From Mycolicibacterium lacusdiani (lineage in GTDB: Bacteria; Actinomycetota; Actinomycetes; Mycobacteriales; Mycobacteriaceae): DNA of 64,000 bases. The translations under genes were made by a program, and so were the position numbers. Below are positions 24,978-33,361 of this stretch, one piece after another. The DNA lies in the NCBI RefSeq assembly GCF_021916785.1, contig NZ_JAKCFC010000012.1, forward strand, positions 149,199-213,198. Reading direction: 5' to 3'. The notes below the pieces were generated by a model. That model was not told where the DNA came from and made no database searches. It saw only the letters and a program-made list of their open reading frames with translations. Numbering within the stretch: the first letter of the stretch is position 1; each line of letters starts with the position of its first letter.

Positions 24978-26021
24978 CTACCGCAACCCAGCCATGTCCA
25001 GGCTGAAGCGGAACTCGACGTCGTTGCGCGCCAGGCGGTCGAAGGCGTCGCCGACCGCCGAGGCGGGCAGCACCTCGACGTCGGCGGTGATGCCGTGCTT
25101 CCCGCAGAACTCGAGCATTCGCCGAGTCGCCGGCCTCCCACCGCCGCCGGCGACGGTCAGGTTGCGCCCGAGCATCGCGAGCGGGTTGATCGACGTCGGG
25201 TCCAGGGCGCCCACCAGACATAGCGTGCCGCCGAACTTCAGGGCCATCGTGTAGCCGGAGACGTCGTGGGCGACGGCCACGGTGTCGATGATGAAGTCGT
25301 AGCGGCCCCGCGCCTCGGCCATCTGCTCCTCGTCGGTGGACACGACCACCCGACGTGCGCCAAGCCGCCGTGCCGCGTCGGCCTTGCCCGGTGACGTCGT
25401 GAACAGGTCGACCTCCGCACCGAGGGCCACCGCGAACTTGACCGCGAGATGGCCAAGGCCACCCAGTGCGACGACACCAACCGTCAGGCCCGGACCGATC
25501 CCCCACTGCTCGAGCGGTTCCCACACCGTGACGCCTGCGCACATGAGCGGTGCCACGCCGGCCGGATCGAGGCCCTCGGGCAGGTGGTAGACGAATCCCT
25601 CGGTCACGACGTACTCCGTCGAGTACGCACCGTGGGTGGGCCGGCCGTCGCGCCGGTCGACACCGCCGTAGGTGAGGGTCGGGAACTCGACGCAGAACTG
25701 CTCGTGCCCGCCGACGCACATGTCGCACACCTCGCACGAGTCCACGATGTTGCCGACCGCGACGGCGTCACCGACCGCGAAGTCGCTGACGGCGTCCCCG
25801 ATCTCGGCCACCTCACCGACGAACTCGTGACCCGGCACCAGCGGAAAGACGTTGCCGTAGGCGGGTTCTCCATGCCAGGCGTGCAGGTCGGTATGGCATA
25901 CGCCGCAGTGGGTGATCCGCACCGCGACGTCGTCGGGGCGCAGATCGCGTCGCTCGAATTCCCATTCCTCGATCGGCTGGTCGGCCGCGGATGCGGCCAG
26001 CCCTCGTACTCGTCGCGCCAT
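24978..26021 (-). CDS. Zinc-dependent alcohol dehydrogenase, AdhC paralogue
   Basis: 347 residues of the same cinnamyl-alcohol-dehydrogenase-like subfamily as the convergent adhC. Catalytic zinc: C42 and H65 (GHE 64-66); structural zinc: C96, C99, C102 and C110; cofactor loop GGLGHLAV. Probably reduces aldehydes with NADPH. The ATG at 26021 follows GGAGTGACG; an earlier in-frame GTG lacks a site. It diverges from a TetR gene, with two matching 18-base operators between them, so it is probably repressed by that regulator. Confidence 0.92.
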   Translation of the reverse strand: MARRVRGLAASAADQPIEEWEFERRDLRPDDVAVRITHCGVCHTDLHAWHGEPAYGNVFPLVPGHEFVGEVAEIGDAVSDFAVGDAVAVGNIVDSCEVCDMCVGGHEQFCVEFPTLTYGGVDRRDGRPTHGAYSTEYVVTEGFVYHLPEGLDPAGVAPLMCAGVTVWEPLEQWGIGPGLTVGVVALGGLGHLAVKFAVALGAEVDLFTTSPGKADAARRLGARRVVVSTDEEQMAEARGRYDFIIDTVAVAHDVSGYTMALKFGGTLCLVGALDPTSINPLAMLGRNLTVAGGGGRPATRRMLEFCGKHGITADVEVLPASAVGDAFDRLARNDVEFRFSLDMAGLR

Positions 26022-26038
26022 CGTCACTCCATCCAAAT

Positions 26039-26056
26039 AAACCAACTAGTCTGTTT
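26039..26056. promoter_or_regulatory. TetR operator O1
   Basis: AAACCAACTAGTCTGTTT, an imperfect palindrome with core ACTAGT, 17 bases before the dehydrogenase start. It matches O2 at 15 of 18 positions. Confidence 0.7.
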
Positions 26057-26081
26057 GACGGTACGCCCCGATCCACGATGA

Positions 26082-26099
26082 AGACCAACTGGTCGGTTT
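26082..26099. promoter_or_regulatory. TetR operator O2
   Basis: AGACCAACTGGTCGGTTT, 11 bases before the TetR start and 43 bases from O1. The position suggests autorepression. Confidence 0.7.
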
Positions 26100-26110
26100 A
26101 GACTTGGCGC

Positions 26111-26698
26111 ATGCAGACGGCACCGACCGCTCGTGGCGAGGCCACGCGCCAACGACTGATGGACGCCGCCGCCTCGGAGTTCGCCGAACGTGGGATCGCG
26201 GGCGCCCGCGTGGACAGGATCGTCGCGGCAGCACAGTCGAACAAGGCGCAGCTCTACCAATACTTCGGCAGCAAGGATCGCCTCTTCGACGCCGTCTTCG
26301 AGAGCCACATCGCATGGCTCGTCGACGAGGTGCCGCTGGACGCGCGGGACCTCCCCGGGTACGCCGTGGCGCTGTACGACAACTGCCTCAAGCGTCCCGC
26401 ACTCGTCCGGCTCGCCGCGTGGATGCGGCTGGAACGCAACCCCACCGGCACTCTGCTTCCCGACGGCCGGGACGCAGAGAAGGTCGAACTCATCGAAGCG
26501 GCCCAGGCGAGCGGTCACGTCGACCCGTCGCTCGATCCGGTGGACGTGCTGTCCATGCTGACCGCGATCGCACTCAGCTGGTCGCCGTCGTCGCTCCAGG
26601 TGACGGCGTCGGCGCGGGAACCGCGCAAGGTCCACGATCGCCGCCGAGCCGCGCTGGCCCGGGCGGTGAGCCACGCGTTCGACCCGGTGTCACGTTGA
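26111..26698 (+). CDS. TetR-family repressor of the adjacent alcohol dehydrogenase
   Basis: 195 residues. The N-terminal helix-turn-helix (about 10-57) includes FAERGIAGARVDRIVAAAQS and the YQYFGSKDRLFDAV signature. The C-terminal part resembles TetR_C_33-like domains, with MRLERNPTG in the middle. The ATG at 26111 is 11 bases after O2. Divergent arrangement and paired operators support local control of the alcohol dehydrogenase, with an aldehyde or alcohol as possible inducer. Confidence 0.88.
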   Translation: MQTAPTARGEATRQRLMDAAASEFAERGIAGARVDRIVAAAQSNKAQLYQYFGSKDRLFDAVFESHIAWLVDEVPLDARDLPGYAVALYDNCLKRPALVRLAAWMRLERNPTGTLLPDGRDAEKVELIEAAQASGHVDPSLDPVDVLSMLTAIALSWSPSSLQVTASAREPRKVHDRRRAALARAVSHAFDPVSR

Positions 26699-26730
26699 CA
26701 CAGACTCTCGTGGTCAGAAGACTCATCAGC

Positions 26731-27348
26731 GTGCCCACGACCCCGGGTGATGCCAGCGTCGCCCCGCTGCCACTGCGCGAGCGGCAACGCATCGCGCTGC
26801 GCGCCGAGATCCAGCAGGCCGCGTTACGCCTCTTCGCCGCAGAGGGTTTCGACAACGTCACCACCGAGGCCATCGCCGAGGAGGTCGGCATCTCGCCGAG
26901 TACGTTCTTCCGACACGTCCCGAGCAAGGAGCACCTCCTGCTGGGCGCGACGCAGCGGGGGCGAGCACGAATCGTCGCCAATTTCCACGCCCGCCCTCTC
27001 GATGAGGACGTCGCCGACTCGCTGGCGGCGGCCATCCTCGCCCGCACTTCGCAGTTCGTGGACGACGACGAGACACTCGAATTGTGGCGGCGCGCAATGG
27101 CATCGGCGCCGGCTGAGTTGCGCCGCGCCTCCCTACTGAGCCGCGAGGACTGCGACGAACTCGTCGGTGCCGTCGCGGCGCGCCTGTCGGACGCCGACAT
27201 CGCAACCGACATGCGGGCCGGCGTCCTGGTTCGCAGCGCCGTCGCCGCCGTCGAATACGCCTACGAGTGGTGGCTGACCTACGGCCAGAGTGAGTCCCTG
27301 CACGCGCTCACCGAGCAGGCCCTCGACCAGGTCGCGCGCCGGCGCTGA
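26731..27348 (+). CDS. TetR-family regulator
   Basis: 205 residues, second TetR gene in a row but not a copy of the first. The helix-turn-helix (about 22-68) has FAAEGFDNVTTEAIAEEVGI and FFRHVPSKEHLLL. The start is uncertain: the GTG at 26731 is used, but an in-frame GTG at 26710 is also possible and neither has a good ribosome site. It converges with the SDR gene, whose stop lies 20 bases away. Targets unknown. Confidence 0.82.
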   Translation: MPTTPGDASVAPLPLRERQRIALRAEIQQAALRLFAAEGFDNVTTEAIAEEVGISPSTFFRHVPSKEHLLLGATQRGRARIVANFHARPLDEDVADSLAAAILARTSQFVDDDETLELWRRAMASAPAELRRASLLSREDCDELVGAVAARLSDADIATDMRAGVLVRSAVAAVEYAYEWWLTYGQSESLHALTEQALDQVARRR

Positions 27349-27368
27349 GTCCTGCGCCGACCGGGGCG

Positions 27369-28172
27369 TCAGTGGCTGGGACGCAACCGCGGTACGGGCA
27401 CGTCCATCGCCGGTCGCTCGCAGCCACCGTCGACGTGGAGCAGCTTGCCGGTCACCCACGACGACGCCGGCGACGCGAGATAGAGTGCGGCGCAAGCAAT
27501 GTCGCGCGGCGTTCCCGGCCTGCCCATCGGGGTGTTGGCCTCGAACTGAGCCCGCAGGTCGTCGTTGGTCAGCACGACCTCGAGTCCCTTGGTCGCCACG
27601 CCGCCGACGATGATCCCGTTCACCCGCACCAGCGGCGCGAACTCGGCTGCGAGGTTTCGGGTCATCTGATTGAGCGCGGCCTTGCCGGCACCGTAGGCGG
27701 TGAACGCGCCGAGGACCATGTCCGACGCGCGCGAGGAGATGTTGACGATGGCCCCGCTGCCCGCGGTGTCCACCATCGCCTGCGCGGCGAGCTGGCTCAT
27801 GAGGAACGGCGATGTGACGTTGAACTTCATCGCCATGTCGAAGAACCGCTCCGACGTCGCCATCGCGGGCCGCGGTCCCGTTCCGCCGGCGTTGTTGATC
27901 AGAACGTCGAGGCGGCCGTACTGCCGAACGGCCGAATCCACGAGCCGGCGCCGGTCCTCGTCGACGAGGACGTCGGTCACGACGGCCATCGCGGTGCCAC
28001 CGGCCCCCTCGACGTGAGCGACCACCTCGTCGAGATCGGCAGCGGTGCGCGCTCCGATCACGACGCTCGCGCCTGCCTCGGCGAGTCCGATCGCGATGCC
28101 GCGACCGATGCCCTGCCCGGCGCCGGTGACGACCGCGACGCGGCCGTCGAGCCGGAAGTCGTCGAGGATCAC
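27369..28172 (-). CDS. Short-chain dehydrogenase/reductase
   Basis: 267 residues, classical SDR. Cofactor motif TGAGQGIG near residue 15, NNAG near 90, catalytic Ser in VNISS and Y-x-x-x-K as YGAGK. The GTG at 28172 overlaps the stop of the upstream DapB-like gene (GTGA), so the two enzymes are made together and probably act in one degradation route. Substrate unknown; steroid, terpenoid and fatty-acyl substrates are common for mycobacterial members. Confidence 0.9.
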   Translation of the reverse strand: MILDDFRLDGRVAVVTGAGQGIGRGIAIGLAEAGASVVIGARTAADLDEVVAHVEGAGGTAMAVVTDVLVDEDRRRLVDSAVRQYGRLDVLINNAGGTGPRPAMATSERFFDMAMKFNVTSPFLMSQLAAQAMVDTAGSGAIVNISSRASDMVLGAFTAYGAGKAALNQMTRNLAAEFAPLVRVNGIIVGGVATKGLEVVLTNDDLRAQFEANTPMGRPGTPRDIACAALYLASPASSWVTGKLLHVDGGCERPAMDVPVPRLRPSH

Positions 28173-29239
28173 GACGTGCGGCCCCGTCCGAATCGAGGCG
28201 CCGCCCGGCCGGCCAGCAGCGGCAGGTCGAGGTAGGTCTTGATGCCGGGTTCGGCCGCCACCACGTAGGGGATCGCGCTGACGCAATGATTGGCGGTGAC
28301 GACGATGCCGGGGTTGCGGATCAGCCCCTCCTCGATGGTGTCGGGTTGCAGGCCCTTGAAGGTGACCAAGACGTCGGGCTCACCGCTGATCTCGATCTCG
28401 AACCGCTCGCCCTTCGGCCCGAAGCTCCACGCGGGGTCGAAGTGCTCCTCGCCCATGAACCAGTTGACGCTCGCGGTGACCACCGGCGTGCCATCCACCA
28501 ACGCCCGCCAATGGAACTTCCGGGCGGCCACCTGACCCGGCTCGATCACGCCCACCGGCGTATCGATCGGCTGGGTGGCGACCGCGACCTCCTGCACCGT
28601 GTCCAATTCGGGATCTACGTCGAATCCCATCTCCGTCACGATCATCCGCACCGATGCCTTGAAGCCGGCGCCCAGCAGGCCGACGATCGGGCCCGCCATC
28701 GCCTCCTCGGGCGTCACGCCGAATCCCATGATGTGCCGCACGACGTCGGGCGCGTTGTAGGTGCGGATGTCACTGAACTCCTCCGAGCGCACGTGGGTGA
28801 CCCCGGCGGTGAGCGCCGACACCATCAGCGGGAACCGCTCCGTGATGCCGCCGGGGTGAATCCCCGTGCCGTGCAACGTACTGCGGCCTTCGGCGCAGGC
28901 GTCGAGGATCGCTCCGCAGTTGGCCAGGTCGGGGTAGACCCAACCCACGGGCGTCACCACGTTCTTGCCGGACCGGAGGAGCGCCACCACCTCGTCCTCG
29001 TTGGGGAGCAGTGGGCTGTAGACCACGCAGTCGGCATCGAGGGCGAGTATCTCCTCCGCGCTGGTGGTGGCGGCGATGCCGATCGGGTCCAGGCCGACGA
29101 GTTCGCCGACGTCCTTGCCGTCCTTCGCCTCCGAGTGGACCCACGCGCCAGCCAGTTCGAGGTCGGGATGAGCTAGGACCGCCTCGATGGCCGCCTTGCC
29201 GACCCCGCCCGTTGCCCACTGCACCACTCGAATCGCCAT
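28169..29239 (-). CDS. DapB-like NAD(P)-dependent oxidoreductase
   Basis: 356 residues. The N-terminal Rossmann segment WATGGVGKAAIEAVL and following strands resemble dihydrodipicolinate reductase, but the length and C-terminal half fit the large mycobacterial group related to 2,4-diaminopentanoate dehydrogenase rather than true DapB. Probably an NAD(P)-linked imine or amine oxidoreductase of unknown substrate. It is coupled to the downstream SDR by a GTGA overlap. The start ATG at 29239 gives the conserved MAIRVVQWATG. Confidence 0.85.
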   Translation of the reverse strand: MAIRVVQWATGGVGKAAIEAVLAHPDLELAGAWVHSEAKDGKDVGELVGLDPIGIAATTSAEEILALDADCVVYSPLLPNEDEVVALLRSGKNVVTPVGWVYPDLANCGAILDACAEGRSTLHGTGIHPGGITERFPLMVSALTAGVTHVRSEEFSDIRTYNAPDVVRHIMGFGVTPEEAMAGPIVGLLGAGFKASVRMIVTEMGFDVDPELDTVQEVAVATQPIDTPVGVIEPGQVAARKFHWRALVDGTPVVTASVNWFMGEEHFDPAWSFGPKGERFEIEISGEPDVLVTFKGLQPDTIEEGLIRNPGIVVTANHCVSAIPYVVAAEPGIKTYLDLPLLAGRAAPRFGRGRTS

Positions 29240-29312
29240 GGCTCATTCAAAGCCCGCGTGAGAGTCACTGTCAAGATCGCTGTCGCTGTCACGCGCAGCC
29301 GATGCGTTGCCG

Positions 29313-29816
29313 TCAGGGTGAGGCGAGGCGTGGTGGGGTGATGTTCCGATCGGGATGGGCTCCGGGAATCGACATCCCGGGGCCCGGCACCCACGCGGAT
29401 TCGCCAATCAGCTCGCCGATCTCGGCGATGTTCAGCACGTCCAACTCGTAGTCGAAGAGCCCGTCACCCGCGTGGTGGAGCAGCGAGAACGCCGGCGCCT
29501 GATAGTGAGATCCGTCGGCGCGACTTCCTGGCAGCCGATTCCACCAGTACGTCACCAGACGGTCGCCGTCGACCATCGTCCACTCCTCAGGAAAGGTCCA
29601 GCCCTGGAAGCCGGCCATCGAGTGGTCGAGGTAGCGGGTGATCTCGTCACGACCCTGCACCCGACCCCAGGCCGGATCGACGAAGACGGCATCCTCGGTG
29701 AACCAGGCGCCGATCGTCGACCACGGCGCCTCCCCCGTCACGCAGAGTTCCCGCTGCGCGACGTATCGCCGGTAGGACTCCAGGGCTTCCCGTTCGCGGT
29801 CGTTCAACTCGGCCAT
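29313..29816 (-). CDS. NTF2/SnoaL-like protein
   Basis: 167 residues, one cone-shaped NTF2-like domain, often an isomerase, dehydratase or ligand-binding protein. Features include WFTEDAVFVDPAWGRVQGRDEI and the late strands FSLLHHAGDGLFDYELDV. The ATG at 29816 has GGAGG 6 bases upstream. It follows nrdF2 by 28 bases on the same strand but has no known link to nucleotide reduction. The C-terminal tail (PGMSIPGAHPDRNITPP) is Pro-rich and probably disordered. Confidence 0.82.
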   Translation of the reverse strand: MAELNDREREALESYRRYVAQRELCVTGEAPWSTIGAWFTEDAVFVDPAWGRVQGRDEITRYLDHSMAGFQGWTFPEEWTMVDGDRLVTYWWNRLPGSRADGSHYQAPAFSLLHHAGDGLFDYELDVLNIAEIGELIGESAWVPGPGMSIPGAHPDRNITPPRLASP

Positions 29817-29844
29817 CGTCGCCTCCAGGGCTCGGCGGGGAGAG

Positions 29845-30819
29845 CTAGAAGTCCCAGTCCTCGTCAGTGGTGTTGACGGCCTTGCCGATGACGTAGCTCG
29901 ACCCCGAGCCGGAGAAGAAGTCGTGGTTCTCGTCGGCATTGGGGCTCAACGCCGACAGGATGGCCGGGTTCACGTCGGTCTCGTCCTTGGGGAACAGCGC
30001 CTCGTAGCCGAGGTTCATCAGCGCCTTGTTGGCGTTGTAGCGCAAGAACTTCTTGACGTCCTCGGTTAGCCCAACCCCGTCGTAGAGGTCCTGGGTGTAC
30101 TCCACCTCGTTGTCGTACAGCTCGAAGAGCAGTTCGTAGGTGTAGTCCTTGAGTTCGGCCTTGCGGGCGTCGTCGGCGAGGGCGAGGCCCTTCTGGAACT
30201 TGTAGCCGATGTAGTAGCCGTGCACGGCCTCGTCGCGGATGATGAGGCGGATCATGTCGGCGGTGTTCGTCAACTTGGCGCGGCTGCTCCAGTACATCGG
30301 CAGGTAGAAGCCCGAGTAGAACAGGAAACTCTCGAGCAGGGTCGACGCGACCTTGCGCTTGAGCGGATCGTCGCCCTTGTAGAAGTCCATCACGATCTGC
30401 GCCTTGCGCTGCAGGTTCGGGTTCTCCTCCGACCAGCGGAACGCCTCGTCGATGTCGACCGTCGAGCACAGCGTCGAGAAGATGTTGCTGTAGCTCTTCG
30501 CGTGCACCGACTCCATGAACGCGATGTTGGTGTACACCGCCTCTTCGTGCGGGGTCAGCGCGTCCGGGATCAGGCTCACGGCACCGACGGTGCCCTGGAT
30601 CGTGTCCAGCAGCGTCAGCCCGGTGAAGACCCGCATGGTGAGCTGCTTCTCGTGCTCGGTGAGCGTGCCCCAGGACGGGATGTCATTGGACACCGGCACC
30701 TTCTCCGGCAACCAGAAGTTACCGGTCAGGCGTTCCCAGACCTCGGCGTCCTTCTCGTCGGGGACGCGGTTCCAGTTGATCGCCGAGACGCGGTCGACCA
30801 GCTTGATTCCTTCGGACAC
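29845..30819 (-). CDS. nrdF2: Class Ib ribonucleotide reductase small subunit NrdF2
   Basis: Supplies the tyrosyl radical for deoxyribonucleotide synthesis. 324 residues, very close to M. tuberculosis NrdF2 as I recall it. Metal and radical residues are visible: D72 (LLDTIQG), E103 and H106 with radical Y110 (MESVHAKSY), and later LLESFLF and RDEAVHG. The C-terminus ends in EDWDF, the tail that docks on NrdE. It starts with GTG (30819). The partner nrdE lies 10 kb away; two NrdR-like boxes precede the start. Confidence 0.97.
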   Translation of the reverse strand: MSEGIKLVDRVSAINWNRVPDEKDAEVWERLTGNFWLPEKVPVSNDIPSWGTLTEHEKQLTMRVFTGLTLLDTIQGTVGAVSLIPDALTPHEEAVYTNIAFMESVHAKSYSNIFSTLCSTVDIDEAFRWSEENPNLQRKAQIVMDFYKGDDPLKRKVASTLLESFLFYSGFYLPMYWSSRAKLTNTADMIRLIIRDEAVHGYYIGYKFQKGLALADDARKAELKDYTYELLFELYDNEVEYTQDLYDGVGLTEDVKKFLRYNANKALMNLGYEALFPKDETDVNPAILSALSPNADENHDFFSGSGSSYVIGKAVNTTDEDWDF

Positions 30820-30878
30820 CAGAACCCCATTTCACTGCAGAAGAGTTGTCGCCGAGACGACTTGGCCAGCTGAAGGCG

Positions 30879-30894
30879 ACACTACCCCTGGGGT
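30879..30894. promoter_or_regulatory. NrdR-like box 1 before nrdF2
   Basis: ACACTACCCCTGGGGT. It is followed 32 bases later by a second similar box, close to three helical turns, the usual NrdR arrangement. A related box lies before nrdH. Confidence 0.6.
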
Positions 30895-30910
30895 CCGACA
30901 TCGCGGGAGA

Positions 30911-30926
30911 ACACAACCACTTGTGG
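30911..30926. promoter_or_regulatory. NrdR-like box 2 before nrdF2
   Basis: ACACAACCACTTGTGG, containing the palindrome CCACTTGTGG. It starts exactly 32 bases from the start of box 1. Confidence 0.6.
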
Positions 30927-30952
30927 TCGCGTGTCGTGACGCGAACCGATCG

Positions 30953-32458
30953 TCAGCGTCCGGAGAACGTGAACTCCGAGCGACGCAGCCGACGCGTGGC
31001 CAGCCAGTACTGCCAGGTCATCCCGCCCCACAGCGTGCGGTTCCTGCCGTGCTCGTCCATGTACCAGCTACTGCAGCCGCCCGTGCTCCACACCGACCTG
31101 TCCAGATCGGCGTGCAACTGCCGGTTGAACTCGTCCTGTGCGCTGCGCTTGGGCGCCAGCGCCTTGACGCCGGCCTTGTCGACGGCGGCGATGGCCTGGG
31201 CGACGTAGCGGATCTGCGCCTCGATCATGAACACCACCGAGTTGTGCCCCAGACCGGTGTTGGGACCGAGCAGGAAGAATAGGTTGGGCATGTCGGCGAC
31301 GGCGATGCCGCGGTGCGCCTGGACGCCCTCCCGGTTCCACCGGTCCACCAGGTCCTCGCCGCCGGGTCCCTTGATGTCGACGTAGGTGTAGGAGTCGGTC
31401 ACGTGGAAGCCGGTGGCGAAGACCACCACGTCCACCGGGCGCTCGCGCCCGTCGGCGGTCACGATCCCGTTGGCCGTGAACCGGTCGATGCGGTCGGTGA
31501 CCACCTCGGTCTTGGGGTTCGCGATGCCGCCGTAGTACGTGTCGGAGTTCAGGATGCGCTTGCAGCCCGCGCGGTAGTCCGGCGTGAGCTTGCGGCGCAG
31601 TTCGCGATCCTTCACGCTGCGGCGGATGTTCCACTTGCCGAGCCACGACCCGACGCGCAGCAGAGCCGGCTGCTTGGTCATGCCGAAGCCCACCACCTCG
31701 TGGGCCCAGTAGATGCCGAGTCGGGTCAGCGCTCTGGTGCCCGGAACCTCGGTGAACACGCGCCGGATCCACTCGGGCAGCGCGTTGTTGGGTCGCGGCA
31801 TCACCCACGGTGGGGTGCGCTGGTAGACCTGCAGCTCGGCCACCTCATCGACGATGGCGGGCACCAGCTGGATCGCGCTGGCGCCGGTGCCGATCACCGC
31901 GACGCGCTTGCCTGTGATGTCGACGTCGTGATTCCACTGGGCCGAGTGGAAGGACTCCCCCTCGAACTCGTCGACACCGGCGAACTCGGGCACCAGCGGA
32001 ATGTGCAGTGCCCCGGCGCCCGAGATCAGGAACTGTGCGACGTACTCGTCGCCGTCAGCGGTGAAGACGTGCCACGCCGACTCGTCCTCGTCCCAGTGCG
32101 CGCGCTCGACGTGGGAGCCGAACCGGACGTAGCGGCGCAGGCCGTACTTGTCGGCGACGCCCTTGAGGTAGTCGAAGATCTCGGGCTGCAACGACCACAT
32201 GTGGCGCCAGTCCGGCTTGGGCTCGAAGGAGAAGGAGTACATGTGCGACGGGATGTCGCAGGCGCAGCCCGGGTAGGTGTTGTCGCGCCAGGTGCCGCCG
32301 ATGTCATCGGCCTTCTCGAGGATGAGGAAGTCGACGTTTTGCTTCTGCAGCGCGATGGCCATGCCCAGCCCGGAGAATCCGGTGCCGATGATGAGTGCGC
32401 GGGTGCGGACGGGGGTGGAGCGGACGGACGTGTCGTCGGCCTGAGCGGCTACGGTCAT
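30953..32458 (-). CDS. Flavin-containing monooxygenase, Baeyer-Villiger type
   Basis: 501 residues, orthologous in position to Rv3049c. FAD motif GTGFSG at 25-30, NADPH motif GTGASA at 190-195, and the Baeyer-Villiger-like fingerprint FEGESFHSAQW at 165-175. Such enzymes insert oxygen into ketones or oxidise heteroatoms; EtaA is a mycobacterial relative. The substrate is not known. Tight pairing with the TetR gene just upstream suggests substrate-induced expression. Confidence 0.92.
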   Translation of the reverse strand: MTVAAQADDTSVRSTPVRTRALIIGTGFSGLGMAIALQKQNVDFLILEKADDIGGTWRDNTYPGCACDIPSHMYSFSFEPKPDWRHMWSLQPEIFDYLKGVADKYGLRRYVRFGSHVERAHWDEDESAWHVFTADGDEYVAQFLISGAGALHIPLVPEFAGVDEFEGESFHSAQWNHDVDITGKRVAVIGTGASAIQLVPAIVDEVAELQVYQRTPPWVMPRPNNALPEWIRRVFTEVPGTRALTRLGIYWAHEVVGFGMTKQPALLRVGSWLGKWNIRRSVKDRELRRKLTPDYRAGCKRILNSDTYYGGIANPKTEVVTDRIDRFTANGIVTADGRERPVDVVVFATGFHVTDSYTYVDIKGPGGEDLVDRWNREGVQAHRGIAVADMPNLFFLLGPNTGLGHNSVVFMIEAQIRYVAQAIAAVDKAGVKALAPKRSAQDEFNRQLHADLDRSVWSTGGCSSWYMDEHGRNRTLWGGMTWQYWLATRRLRRSEFTFSGR

Positions 32459-32494
32459 GCCGACCAGAATACCTGGGAACCCGGGTACCGGGTA

Positions 32495-33235
32495 TCAGGC
32501 GACGGATTCGCGGCGCTGCACGCCCTCGTGCAGCGGCAGTTCGGCATCGATCTTGATGCCGAGCAGCTCGCACGTGCCGTGGATGGCACCCAGCATGATC
32601 GTCGCCATGTACCCGACGAATTGCTCGCGTGGCATCCGGCGCTCGCTGTCGACCTGAGGCCCAAGCCACCAGTCGGTGGCGGCCGCCGCCGAACCGTAGG
32701 TGGTGTACGCCGCCAGCTCGATCGCGGCGCTGTCGAGTTCCATCTCGCGCAGTTCGTTGCTGAACATGCTCGCCATCGCCAGCGTGACCTCGCGGCCCTC
32801 GTTGAGCGCCCGCATCGTCGACTCGCTCTGCTCGGCGAACCGCCCCTGGATCAGGAATCGGCACACGTTGGGATGCTGATCGACCAGCAGGACGTACTGC
32901 TCGACGCTACGCCGGATCACCTCCCGGGCCGGATCCTTGGCGATGTCGATGTGCGGGAAGATCGCCGCCCACAGCATGTCCCGCAGCCGCTCGCCGATCG
33001 CCTGGAACAGGTCCGACTTGTCGGTGAAGTGGCGGTAGATCTTCGGTTTGGCGGTGCCCGCTTCCTCGGCGATCTCGCGCAGGCTCACCTCGGGACCGAG
33101 GGTGTCGATGGCGCGAAACGCCGCATCGACGATCTCCGAACGGACCTTCTTGCGGTGCTCCCGCCAGCGTTCGCTGCGCGCGTCGACCTTCGCCCCGGGC
33201 TGGGGCCCCGGACGGGGTATCGACGGTCTGCGCAC
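32495..33235 (-). CDS. TetR-family regulator (Rv3050c-like)
   Basis: 246 residues. A basic, Pro-rich N-terminus precedes the helix-turn-helix (about 32-80: VSLREIAEEAGTAKPKIYRHF). A long ligand domain follows. It lies 36 bases before the monooxygenase on the same strand, probably its regulator. A GTACC-N4-GGTAC palindrome lies just upstream of its start, and related ACC/GGTA repeats fill the gap to the monooxygenase. Confidence 0.9.
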   Translation of the reverse strand: MRRPSIPRPGPQPGAKVDARSERWREHRKKVRSEIVDAAFRAIDTLGPEVSLREIAEEAGTAKPKIYRHFTDKSDLFQAIGERLRDMLWAAIFPHIDIAKDPAREVIRRSVEQYVLLVDQHPNVCRFLIQGRFAEQSESTMRALNEGREVTLAMASMFSNELREMELDSAAIELAAYTTYGSAAAATDWWLGPQVDSERRMPREQFVGYMATIMLGAIHGTCELLGIKIDAELPLHEGVQRRESVA

Positions 33236-33244
33236 GAAGTTACT

Positions 33245-33258
33245 GTACCCGCTGGTAC
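33245..33258. promoter_or_regulatory. Putative TetR operator
   Basis: GTACCCGCTGGTAC, perfect 5-base arms around CGCT, 9 bases before the TetR start and between two divergent genes. Confidence 0.5.
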
Positions 33259-33361
33259 CGCTTGACCTGCCCTACCGCGCCGTTCCGCTCAGCCCGCCGG
33301 GCCCTGTCGCCGCGGGTACGATCGTCGCCGAGATGCAGCCCCCGCGAGTGAGACGAGGCCC

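Noticed and set aside
28169..29239. True dihydrodipicolinate reductase (DapB)
   Set aside because: Too long, and no DapB signature around the substrate site; better placed in the diaminopentanoate-dehydrogenase-like group.
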